A model generated the notes under the pieces. The model saw only the letters and a list, made by a program, of their open reading frames with translations. It had not been told where the DNA came from and did no database searches. DNA of 64,000 nucleotides, taken from contig OENT01000482.1 in NCBI GenBank assembly GCA_900239685.1, positions 44,929 through 108,928 of the forward strand. Reading direction: 5' to 3'. Shown one piece after another: positions 1-12,165 of the stretch; positions within the stretch are counted from its first letter, which is position 1, and every line of letters begins with the position of its first letter. Both the position numbers and the translations under genes were made by a program. Origin of the DNA: Rotaria macrura. Its lineage: Eukaryota; Rotifera; Eurotatoria; Philodinida; Philodinidae.

Positions 1-617
1 AGTGGAAAGTGATGATGAACCAGAATTACTATTCAGTATACCATTTAATGGAGCTGTCAAAATAACTGGCCTATGTGTCATTGGAGAAAATGGTCCGTCA
101 CATCCGAGTACAATTAAATTGTATGCGTGTGAATAAGTCATTTTTGAATAAAGTAGTCTGTATAGAATGTTTTTAAATCTATGCATACACATAGATGGAG
201 TAATTCGCCTGAACTACGATTTGATAATGCACGTGGAAAAGCTCATCAAGAAATTTCACTTACATATGATCCAACGGGTACATTGGCATATCAAGTCAAG
301 TAAAGATCTTTCATTTACAAGCATGATTTTTTATATCAAAGCACTATTTTAGTCCATCACATTTTTCTCGTGTAACACATTTGTCATTATATTTTCCTTC
401 GAACTTCGGTGACGAGATAACTCGTATATACTATATTGGTCTTCGTGGTGAATATCTTGGTGTAAGTTGATGTTTCATTTTAATATGAATCATCTATTGA
501 TTTTTATTTCAATAGGAAGTGAAATCTAAAATTGTCATTGCAACCTATGAAGCTAAACCACAATTGAAGGATCACAAAGTCGATGACTTTCTAACAGGCA
601 GTCGTGAAATACAATAA
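1..617 (+). CDS. PITHD1: PITH domain-containing protein 1, 3' part
   Basis: The C-terminal part of a PITH-domain protein; the 5' exons lie left of the window. I join exons 1-126, 195-299, 353-461 and 516-617 (stop TAA 615-617) through GT-AG introns, and the frame holds throughout. The translation opens with [20 protein letters not shown] and the [10 protein letters not shown] segment, then a [16 protein letters not shown] stretch, and carries the signature [11 protein letters not shown] near the end, which matches the PITH fold of PITHD1 and TXNL1. No thioredoxin domain is visible in the part present, and the protein stops soon after the domain, as PITHD1 does; TXNL1 cannot be fully excluded because the N terminus is missing. 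PITHD1 is linked to proteasome and transcription regulation in vertebrates; nothing in the sequence shows its role here. Confidence 0.85.
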
Positions 618-1635
618 TGTGTGTTATATTTGTGCTCAGTTTTCTTTTATATCTAGCAAACTATAGAAAAACGTTTCAAAAATATATTTTCATTGTGAAT
701 GAATTGATTCTATTCACTTATAAAAGATCACTGTTGTACTATGTATGTGAGTGTGATTATTTTTTCAATACACACGCATCATCTGTATGCTATTTATTAG
801 CATAATGGAACAGATATACATTAATTTTATTTTACAAAGTTCGAGTTCTTGTCTATAGTTTTCTAGGTCAGTTCTTTCAATGCTATTCATTTTATTTGAC
901 CATCTGATTTTATTTTTCATATTATTAGTACAAGTTACATGTAGAAAACAAAGAGAGAAAGAAAGAGAGAGAGAGACAAAAACTGTTTGTAACGGCAATT
1001 ATGCACGTTTGTACCGTTAGAAAAGAATGATCCAAACACTTACAAACGGACTCATTCTCCTTGTGGAAATCAAGAAGACACAAAACAAAAACAACAACAA
1101 CGAAAAAAAGAGAGCGTAATGCACGGAGCCATTAACAACAACAATATTTATTATGAAAAATAGAAGCCGGCAAAGAGAACTATGTGAGATAATGAATAAA
1201 AAGAAGAAGAAGAGAAAAAGAACTTCAGGCTTGTTCCACCACGGCAAAAAGACAATGTGTGTAAACCAGCAATTAGAAAAACAAACCTACTAAGCAGAAA
1301 AAACTCATACGTATATATCTTGTTTTCTTCATCTCGAATTAAAAATAAGATAAAACAAATATACATACACCAAAAAGAAAAACAAACGAGATAGTTTTTG
1401 TTACACATAAATATGAGATAAAGAGCAATTTAAAACAAAAAGAAAGAAAAGAAAAACGAAACATCTCATAGTTTCTTCTTCGCCGAAATCTTCTTATGAG
1501 TAACTTGATGAAAACAATAAAAAGCAGTTAGCAACAAATAAAGTCGAAAAAAATAAAGATAGACAAAACATACAACAAAGATAATATAAACAGCAAAATA
1601 GAGAAGAAAATGTTCGTTTAATGAAGAGTTAAAGA
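618..1635. other. Convergent intergenic spacer (PITHD1 / CBP 3' ends)
   Basis: About 1 kb between two converging genes. It holds the 3' UTRs of both, a short GA-rich run near 955-976 and purine-rich low-complexity sequence from about 1080 to 1600 (A/G-rich on the plus strand). Small ORFs here have no recognisable composition or partner exons, and I see no gene. Confidence 0.6.
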
Positions 1636-2227
1636 TTAGGGAGGTGATGTCGATTGAAGCCCTAATGTATTGTTATTATTGTGATTATTATGATTGTTAA
1701 TACCTGTTGTAAGATCACTTGTCGATGATGGAACATACATTCGTTGTTGAACTTGTAATGTTCCGTAAGGATTGTTTGGTACTGATGTCAATCGAATACC
1801 ACGTCCTGCAGACACATTATAATCCGGTGTTGGTGTTTGGTGATGCTGTGAAGAGTAGTACATATTATTTGTTGGCGGCATATTTGGATAATACGATGAT
1901 GTCTGTGGACGTGAACATGATTGCAATAGTGGATGAAACATCGGTTGCTGTTGTTGTTGTTGTTGAGATTGTGATGCTTGTAGTTTTGATGGATCATCAA
2001 AAGGATCGTCGGATTTTATTTCAAATGGATCAATTAAATTTGGTTTATTAATAGCACTGTTTGACGATACTGATGGTGTTGCTACTTGATAATTTTGATT
2101 TGGACCTTGTGAAAGAGATCGATGTGATACTGATGAAGCAGGTGACTGTTGCGGATACGGCATTGGTGTTGGTTGACTATAATATGAATTGAGTGGATAT
2201 CGATTGGATATTTGTTGTTGTTGTTGC

Positions 2228-2264
<37 letters not shown>

Positions 2265-5200
2265 GATGATGCTGATGATATGATAACATCGGTTTTCCGC
2301 CGCGTACCATATTTAATGAATTAACATCGACTGATTGAGAATATGAATAGCCAGGCGCACCTGAAACGAAAGAAAATAAGATTCCTGTGAAATGACATTT
2401 ATATTTCAATTATTTACCTGTATTTGGTGCATAGGCATATGAAGATGACGATGGTGGTACCTGTGGTGTCACTTGTCTCATCATATATGGATCACCTCCG
2501 TATGGCATTCTTTGTTGACCATAAGATATGGGTTTTCCTCCATGCGAAGCATATCGAATTTGTGGTTGTGGTGGAATCCACTGTTGTGATGTTTGTTGAG
2601 GATGTGTCATCATCATAGGATATCCACTGGCAGTACCACCACCAGTAGGAGCACCTTTACCTCCATTATAATAGACAGGATGCTGTTGTTGAGCTGGTAT
2701 TGGTTGTGTTAAATTCGTACGTGCTAATGTACTCATAGATGATGGTTTACCACCTTTAATACCTTTACCACTTGACGGCATCATTTTTCCAGTCGAACTT
2801 GGTGAGGCGGATTCCATCGATTGATGATATTGTCCAGATGTTGGTGGTTCAGAGTTTTGTGAATTGATGGGCGATGGGCCTATATTTTAGTAAAGAACAT
2901 AAACAAACTCTTTGTCGATTGATATCAAAGGTGAGATGAATATAATCGAACTTTTTCAAAAGTACACATAAGTTTTAAGATAAAAATGTGTCCCAAACGT
3001 TATTTTCTTCAATAGTCTTTTAAGAATAAAAAAGACTCCGATGATAGTTATTTTTCTCCGTTTTTCAGAATAGAAAAAACATTGTCTATTTCTATTTTAT
3101 GTTTTGTCTTAGTGATGCTAAAGAATATGAAGAGTGACTTTCTCGTTTTGTGACACGTCTCATTCTCCAAGACTTAAAAGATCGATGAACCCGAAATGTT
3201 CCTCAAAGATGAAATACTCAAGAATAACAAGTAGGAAATGTTGACTTTCGACTTGACTAAATTCTCGTTATATATGACATTCATCATATATTATCCCATG
3301 GTGCTAAAAATTTTAGTCATCAATACTTAGAAAGATTTTTCAGAAATAGATCAACTTGTATGTTCGTTTTTACTCTTTCTATTTAAACATAACGATGCCA
3401 TCAATGAGATAATCTGATATTAACCTAGAAAATTTGACGTGTTACTCTTATTAAAAATGTCAGTTGAAATATATTTAGAAATGTTCTGAATTAATTCTAA
3501 GATAGATTCTTGAATATATGAAAAAGACAACAAAAATTCAGTTCAATTGTTAAAAATTCTATAAAATTTGAATTGTAAAGGTGCATATTTCAATAATCTA
3601 CTTCATTTTCTTGTTGCATATAGACGAGTAGGGTCGAACATCTTTCATATATCGAACTAGTTGAATTGAACAAAACTGTATTTCGTCTTCCTCAAATGAA
3701 CATTGATGATTCTGTGTCATTCGACAGATAGTTTTTGATTTTTAATAATTACCTGGTCCCATTTTTGCACGATGCATAGCTTTGATACGTCTGCGATCAG
3801 CTTGCATAGTCGCAGCACGTTGTCGTTGTATTTTATTTTTAAAAGCAGGACAATAAGGTAACTAAATGGTGAGAACATGTTTTAAATATGCAATAGAACA
3901 GAAGCAATTTTTCGTTCACTTACTAAACAACTTGGATCCGTACAAGTTTTAGCATGTTGCCAGATTGGCGAAAGAAACTTATTACAAAGTTGACATTGAC
4001 TTCTCGATGCTTTCGTACATTCTTTTGTATGTTGAAGTAATCTTTTACACGATGAACAATTTTTCACTATACAATTTGCATTTCGACACTGTACAGCATG
4101 ACGTATAGTATCTAACATTCGTTGCATAGTTAATTGTTTTTGTTGTTGAATATTAATTGTTGTATCCGAATTAGCTTTTGTTTCATTTGCATCATCGGTT
4201 CGTTCCATACGATGTTCATGCTTGATTGTTGTATAACATTTACTACATAAATCATAATCCTCGCATACTGTACAATGATATCGTATATCGCATAATTGTC
4301 GACATGAATTACATGTATAGGAAACTTTATCGGGCGTTGATGAATGTAATTCAACTAGTGAAATCATTGTAGAATATTTTGCACGACGTAATGAAGAAAA
4401 TTCACAATGTTTTTCACGAGCAAAATTTAAAAATGCATCACGAGATTCCATCAGATCACATTGTATTAATGGATCTGTATCAGTTAGTGTTGCCGGATTC
4501 GACATTGGATTACGTAAGCGAACCACAAAAAATGACTAAAAATTAAACATTACTTTTAGATCATGTATGTGATAGTTGGAAATTCTTAAAAGTAAAATGT
4601 TGTTTGGATTAAACATTGACGAAACTAGAAGAACATTTCGACTATAAAAATGCTATATCTCATACATAGTACATACTCAGATAGTTCTTTGTTGAGATAT
4701 CGTGAAATCTATCAGATCGATTCACCTCCGCCAAGTCAACCAATCTCAAACCTATCGTTCAACTGCTAGTGTACTGTCTTGGGATAATGCGCTCTTGCAA
4801 CATTCTATTCTAAAATTGCTCTTTGAATTCGTAATCATTCTTTCCTGCATAATTGGATTAAAAACGTTTTGAACGATGTCAAGATTGATTTCTTGATCAA
4901 TTCTCGGTGTATTGCAAGAAAATGACCAATATCATGAGTCTTAAGCTCACTAGACTTAACGACATTATACTGCTTCTTATAACGATATGCTAAAACATGT
5001 ATCTTGAAAACAAGTATTAAAAATCTGAATGATTTAAAAAACTCGATTAAATCATATTTTTCTGAACAAAGAAAATTAAAACTGAAATCCAAGCTAGGGG
5101 CGATAACTATGAATAAACTAACCCGTCTCCTCTTCTCAGAATAAAAAGCGATGGTATATTCCATCGTGAAAGTTTGTATTGCTACCTCGAAAGATGGCTT

Positions 5201-8200
5201 TCGATGTTGGGGTGGCGGGGCGAGATACGAGTGTACTCCTGAATTTTGTTCCTATTAATAAATACTCGATGGATCCATTTATCATTTTAAGAAAAAACTT
5301 GCTCATAAAACTAAATAAAATAGGACGCATATGAGAGAAAAGCGTTTAGGAAGAAACTAGTGAGATACCTTAGATCATTTTGTTGAGTTTATAGTACTTC
5401 ATAAACATTTACTATTTAGTTATTTTGATAAGAGTCTGCTGTATCCTTAATGTTTTCATTGGCTCATACTTTAAAAAGTCTACGTCTCAATGGAAAACAG
5501 TTTGATCTAGAGTGCAACAATGAACAGAATATTCATAACTTCAATCAAATGAAAGTTACAGTTTACTGTACAATTGAAATTTTCGTAAAAAATAAATAAA
5601 TATACGTAAATATTTGTCTAATCGAATCATTCGAAGTATTTAAAACTTCTACTCCCATATTTCGCGTGAATGTAATAGTTGTAAAATATTCTCTAGGTAC
5701 TATGTCTATGGATTTTACTTCTTTATGCTTTTCCATCATAGCATGAATTTTCGATATAAGATCACTTCCATTTGTCATATTTTTTCGAGTTATTCGACGT
5801 TGACTTGTTGTCTTTTTGAAATTCTTCTTTTTATGTGTCGTACCACCGCCTGATTTACGTTTATCAGATGACTAATATGAAAAAAACATACAAAAATAGT
5901 AAAATGAATTTATGTTTAATATTGTTTTACTTCAGTTGGCTCTTCAGTTTCCATTGAATCATCGAAATAGCCATCGTCAGATACTTTAACTGCTTCGATT
6001 TCTTCAAATTTTCGTCTATCTTCTTCTTCTATATCAAGTTCTTTAATTAAATCTTCGATTGTACTTGTCCAAAAATCGCCTTCAAAATATGGAATATCAA
6101 TCGGCTTATTTAAAGCATTCTCGGTAAAATCTTTCATAATATCCTTGAAAAATAAAATCAATCATATATCATTTACGATCGATTAAATAAAAAATTCAAT
6201 TCAAACAAACTTTATAATCGACTACGACACGTTGATTCATGGCAATATCCAACATTGTTTTATACCATTCTTGTAGACGTTTTGGTTTCGGTACACGTTG
6301 TTCAACTGGATGACAATGAAATATATAGTCATCACCTTCACTTGGTGGACATGCCCATATATGTGCATAGACAAATCCTAATTGTTTAACGTATTCAAGA
6401 TAACCAATGAGAATTTCATAGTAGAGTGCTGTTCGTTTTTCTTTGGGTCGAAAGTAATGTACAGAATCAAGATAAGATATATATACACGTCTATAATAGA
6501 ATAAAAACAAGAAATGAATATTATCGACAACTAAAATATTTGACAAAGTAAGACTTCGTTTAGACCGTTCGTCTAACAAGGTTTTGTTTTTTAAACAAAT
6601 TTTCATAAATATGCAGAAAACACAAAAATGCAGTTATTTTTATCATAAGATATTGGTGCAAACAATTGAAAAAAGGCAATTTTTACATCTGAAAAATGTG
6701 TTAGTAGTTGTTTCCAACAAGAGTTTGTCGTGTGTTACAAATGAGAAAAAAAACACAAACTTTGTAGATGTTTTTCAGATATGAAATTTACCTCTTTATC
6801 CATTTGCATATAGGATTATGATGTGAGCAAACTGTTTTTAGTTTCTCCGAACGAATTTTAAGTCTGTTGCTAGAATTTTTTTTGTCACCGTAATAGTTCA
6901 TGAATAAATTTTCTTTTTTTTTCGTATGTCTATCATCGATAGAATCTACACTGTGGTAAGTGATCAATCAATATGTCGAATTTTAGTCCATTGATTAAAA
7001 TTATCCTATTCTTTCTTCAGATTCTATTGTCAATATCTACGAAATTAGAATAATAACAATACGCTGATGATACGAATGTATGTTGAATATCATGTAGTAT
7101 TGATCTGTAAAATTTGTATACGAATGAAAGTTTCTTCGATGTTTTTTCAACCAACACAACGAATGATTCTGTTCATTCTATGTACTCAGCATTGTTTGTT
7201 TTAGATATCTGACAGATATGGCACTAGTCTTAATTACTATTTTGGAGACAAAAAAACGTTTCTACAATTTAGGGATCCATCACATTTCAAATCGATTTCA
7301 CAAGTACGACATAATTTTCATTTTCTTTCTTGTTATAACTAATTTCGTGACTAGTTTTCTATTTTCTTAGATCATCGATAAACAATATTAATTTCTCGTT
7401 TACTATGTTGATTACATTAATTTATACATCTTCACTTTGAATAACAGCAACGGAACTAGAATTTCAAATTTACGGAAGTTGAACTCCCTTCCTGGCAAGA
7501 TTTTTGAGCGATGCATTCTTTTCCTGACACGAACTTACATTAGTATTGGCAATAAAAACTTCATATCCTTTAAATCATTACTGAGACTACCATTCATTTC
7601 CATTTAGAAAGCAGAATGAATTCAACAAAATACGATATACAATGTTCTATCATAAAAGAGCAATGCTGTTATTCTTATAGAAGATATTTTCCTGACAAAA
7701 GATCACCAGAGAGTGTCTGTATGTGTGTGACTGATCGGTCGTCTGAACCCTTCACTTGTCATTGTCGTTAATTCATTCTCAGAGGGTTAACTAATGTTGA
7801 TTGAATGGTATTCGATAATCAATTTAGTGTTCGGTTCCGACAGAATTTATCCGAATTTTTCAGACGATTTCATATACATGATATTGAATTACGCTTCATG
7901 TCATGAAAATTAACTATTATAATAGAGAATCTTACCTTGAATTTGGCGCTGAACATCGACTATCATACTCTTGTACATGCATACCAAAAAGAACGACATC
8001 TATGCCGTCTATTTCTTGAAATGCAAATATTGCTTTTGTTCTATATGGGTAACCATCAGGAATCTGTGGTCCATAATATTTTTTCAATCTTGGTTTAACC
8101 TCACAAACTCGATCGCTTGCAGCTAGAACTCGTATTGTAACACGTCCCGTATCTGGATCACATTCTTTTTTAAGAAAATCATTGACACGTTTTTCTAATG

Positions 8201-11200
8201 CATTTGCTAAATCGGTCATGGTTAATTTATGTGCTAAATAACGATTTTCTTTTCGTTTAATATTGTACTGTTGTACGCATTGTTCACAAACATAACCTTC
8301 AGGCCATATATGTTCATGATAGAGTACACAGATATTATGAAAACGTCTTGCACAAACGATACAATCGACAATAGATTCTTGTTCTAGATGATCATTTTTG
8401 GCTTGTTGAAATTCGGCTTTAGGTAATTCAACTAATGTTTGAGCTGGATCATCGCCAACTAATATATATTCCGATTTAACTGAATCAAAACATTTTTTAC
8501 AAAACGTATATTTATCACCCGATAAATTATTTCGTGATGAATCCGCATTATTGTAAACGAAATAATCACCATCACGTGGTATTGTACAACATATACCACT
8601 GACACCGTAACAAAACATTGCTGGTGGATAGAATACATATTGACGGCCACAACAATAACCATATTCTTTCATAATTGGATCAACATTGTCCATGAATACG
8701 TCGGCAAGCTAGGAGAAAAATAATACGAACATGAATTAAAACATAATGAACGAATTGAATTAAGAATAGTTTTAATAAAAAAACAGAAACTTACTTTAAG
8801 ACCAGCTTTATACACACGGTGAGATTTTTTATTGAACAACCATGCATTACTAAAGACAAGCCAAATATCTTCACAAAATTGAAATGGTGTTGAATATTGA
8901 TTTTCATTTAATTTTTTCATTATAGCCGAAAAATCCATTGGATTTTTAATTATATCAAAGTAGCCGGGTGCAATAGCTTCTGTAACTGGTTGACGAAACC
9001 ACATGCCATCTTCTTGATCATGCATATGACGAAGTAAAGGTAACATCCGGTCTCGAATGTCGTCAGGTGAGAAAACGGCTGGAATTTTTGGTAACGATTT
9101 ACTAGCAGCATCGATTGACGGTGGTCTATTCGATTTTATTGATTCGATATCAGTTTTCTCGCTTGATATCATTTCGACTTTTATTTTTGTAATACTATTA
9201 CCATTGATTGATGTTTCAGTCGAAATCTTTTCTTCTTTTTTAACAATGGTTGTTGACTAAAGAAGGTACATATTTAGATTAGTTTCTTTGATTCATATTT
9301 ATAAATAAAGTGAACATTTCATTACAATATACCATATATCTATTAGTATATGCATATTGAGCTATTTTCTCAAATGTTCACGAGTTTATTTTATTTTTTC
9401 ATTTTCTAAGACTATCGTGATTCATCAAGGAATTTCATTGTATTTTATTCAACAATGTAATACTGTTGAGTTCTATCCGAATTGAATTTTCATGTGCTGC
9501 GGCAGCATTTGAAACGAACCGAACATTATTGTCTAGTTTTACAGGGATCGTCCTAGAAATCATTTTAATTCTAATATAGTTCAACATAGATGAGGCAACG
9601 AAGAAAGGCTTTTCATAGCCAACTAAATCAATGGAGAAGAAAAGAAAAAGGTATCGATAAAATACTTTCCAACATAACTCTGAAATAGTTTTAACTAGAA
9701 CGAAACTCGAATAAATTACATTACCCGATGCCAGAGAGATGAAAACGTGTACAAGGATATTTCTAGTTTTGACGACTAAAAGCAAATCATCCTTCAAGCA
9801 AACCACGAATAAAAATCAGATTAGTCGTTAGTTCTAAAAATTAGCAATGCGAATATTTCCTCGAGACTTATTGAAGTCATGAAGGATAGTCAGTATGTCG
9901 GTTAGTTTTAGTGAACCGTTGACCAAAACGTATTTGCATGTAGGCTTCCTCAAAGCTTGTGTCTACTTGTTGAAGCGATTTTGCTGGAACATTTCCAATT
10001 ATTGAAAAATTACCGGCTACGTCACTAGTAACAATCGATGTAACTCTAGTCTAAAAAGAACTTAATAGAAGAATAGTAAAGAAGTTGTGAATCGTATTAG
10101 AGCAATAGTACAACTGTGACTAATCGACATAAGGTTGATCTATTAGGCCAAGGCTTATTGTTTTTTTCTCTTATTCTAATTTCTTTTTAATGAGGAAATC
10201 AATGAACGGAGATAAATTTTTCTTTCAATGCACTTAAAAAGATGAATAAACTAATTCTTGAAAACTTTTCGAATATTAAATTTTGGCAAGACCCGATAGA
10301 TTAGAAAAAAAAGATGGGTCCACTTGTTTTCTTCGACCTTTTAACTCACGTAAGTGTTAGTTTTCATAATTCTACACCAATCTAGATACATATTATATTT
10401 TGTCATTCACTTGCTTGACAATAGTTACTAATATATTCGATAGATTATGAAATCGAAAGTTTTGAAATATTTCGATTTTTCTTTTTTAAATTTATAAGAT
10501 TATGTTCTTACTTGAATTTTTGTATCATTATTGAATGGAACTTCTTCAATTTTAATACGTGTTGTATCAATAAAAGTTTCATTAATGTCTCCGTGAGCAT
10601 TTGAATTATTACTATGAATTGCCAATCGACTGATACCGTCGGTTGAAAGTCGATGCTGATCAAATGGTCCAGATAAGCTTGTCGTTGTTGTTGGTGCTGC
10701 TGCTGCTGCTGTTGTTGTTGTTGAATTCGAGTGAATATTGTTATCTGACTCAGATTTAATTTGCTTTGTTGAAAACGATGTTGAATAATCGATTTGTGGT
10801 GCAACACGATTTGGTGGACCATGTTCACCGGCTGATTTATCTATCGATGATAAGCCCGTTGTTAATGTTTGTTGTTTTTTTAGAGTTTGTTTTTCTTCAT
10901 AATCTTTTTGAATTTTATAAATTCGTTCAGCTAAGCGTTGAAAATAATCTTCGTGACTCGTTGCTGTATTATATGTATCAGCTTCGGTTTTTTGTGCATA
11001 ATTAGTTATGACAGCTAAACGATCTGCAGGCAATGGATGATTATCTTGTTGAATGGTATTTAATAAAGCTGACGTAATCTTTTTTACTAAATGACTTCGA
11101 TGATCTTGAGTTATGTTTTGTTGCCATTCTTTATCTAAAGAAAAAAAAAAAAAAACATCGAAAATTTTCTTTTTCGTTTTTGCCATAGGAATCATACTTG

Positions 11201-12165
11201 ATAGATTTTGTGATCGAATGGTAGACGGCTTTTTTAACGAACCACATAGAAAACAATTGGGTGTTACACAATTTTTCCAATGTAGAATTATATGACGAGA
11301 TTGAACACAATTGTTAACTTTGAAGAAAAAAAAAAGCACACATACAAGAATGGTTATTTGAATTAATTTGTCTGAACACTTCTACAATCAAATTCGGTAT
11401 GTCAGATGATTTTCATGTGATTATCTAAAAACAGTTTATAATGAACTATTGCATTTCTATGACTGATCAACACGGAATAAACATGTATTCAAGTTGACCT
11501 TGAATCAGTTAAATCGAAGTTAATTTATGTTCATAGATACTGAAAATAACATTTGAAAGAAGAATTCGAATTGCGAAACTAGCCGAATCTGATTAACTTC
11601 TATGTTTTTAATTTCCTATAGAACTAATTAATGGATCAATTTAAAAAAAGTCCATTCGAAATACTTACATGAACAATTTTTAAAATCAGCACATTTTGTC
11701 ATATGTTGAAGTACAGTACGCATCGTTGTACAATGCGGTACTGTACAAGGATTCTGAAGTGTTATGTCATGAGTATCACCATTGCTAGTTATTTGCCGCT
11801 CACGTTGAAGACATTTATGTGCATGAAGTAAGAGGGCAAGATGATGTATGATTTGTCGACGTTGATCACTATGTTGTGAATGTGTATTATTAATTTGGGT
11901 CGAGTCCATGTCAGAATTCATTATTACAGGAGTTTGTTGAGAATATGATCGATTTGAATGAGGAGTATTTGATGCTGTTGTAGACGAGATACTACTAGAC
12001 GAATAGATCGACGACATCATCGATCCTGAATCGCTACAATCCAACTAAATATGAAGAAAAAAAAAAGAAACCGATGAAATTAAAAGTTTTACAAACAAAA
12101 AGTCTTTAAAAAAAAACAGAACAAACTCGATTTGATAATGGCGTGTTATTATTGTTGTTGTTCAT
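1636..12165 (-). CDS. CREBBP/EP300: CBP/p300 histone acetyltransferase
   Basis: Nuclear transcriptional coactivator and lysine acetyltransferase. Fourteen exons (high to low): 12165-12127, 12044-11669, 11317-11198, 11134-10512, 10050-9967, 9256-8795, 8708-7936, 6490-6211, 6143-5931, 5871-5719, 4535-3924, 3861-3753, 2879-2418, 2360-1636. They sum to 5031 nt, 1676 aa. Domains in order: TAZ1 (~73-162; HHLALLLHAHKC), KIX (~179-263; NITQDHRSHLVKKI), bromodomain (~473-575; acetyl-lysine Asn in NAWLFNKK), RING/PHD region, HAT (~745-1120) with HIWACPPSEGDDYIFH and the Tyr of RLQEWYKTML (equivalent to p300 Tyr1467), a basic autoinhibitory-type loop split by exons 9-10, ZZ (~1112-1157) and TAZ2 (~1180-1270). 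A Gly/Gln-rich tail with polyQ follows. It is shorter than human CBP (2442 aa): almost nothing precedes TAZ1 and no NCBD is recognisable. The ATG at 12163-12165 is a short 13-codon exon, so the start is less certain than the rest. Confidence 0.95.
2213..2265 (-). repeat. CAG/CAA polyglutamine repeat in CBP
   Basis: A nearly pure (TTG)n run on the plus strand, with one CTG interruption, encodes about 18 glutamines in the last exon of the CBP gene. It is mostly CAA with a single CAG, so it should be less slippage-prone than a pure CAG run. Shorter Q-rich runs occur nearby (around 1950-1965). Confidence 0.9.

Noticed and set aside
1719..2051. 110-codon plus-strand ORF
   Set aside because: It is antisense to the Gln-rich last exon of CBP; repetitive CAA/CAG codons keep opposite frames open. 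Not a gene.
10508..10828. Gln-rich 106-codon minus-strand ORF
   Set aside because: It is an alternative frame of CBP exon 4; the real frame continues the KIX domain.
11140..11197. In-frame read-through between TAZ1 and KIX giving a poly-Phe segment
   Set aside because: The reading frame stays open, but a GTATGA donor and CTTTAG acceptor remove it in phase, and the poly-T is the intron's polypyrimidine tract.
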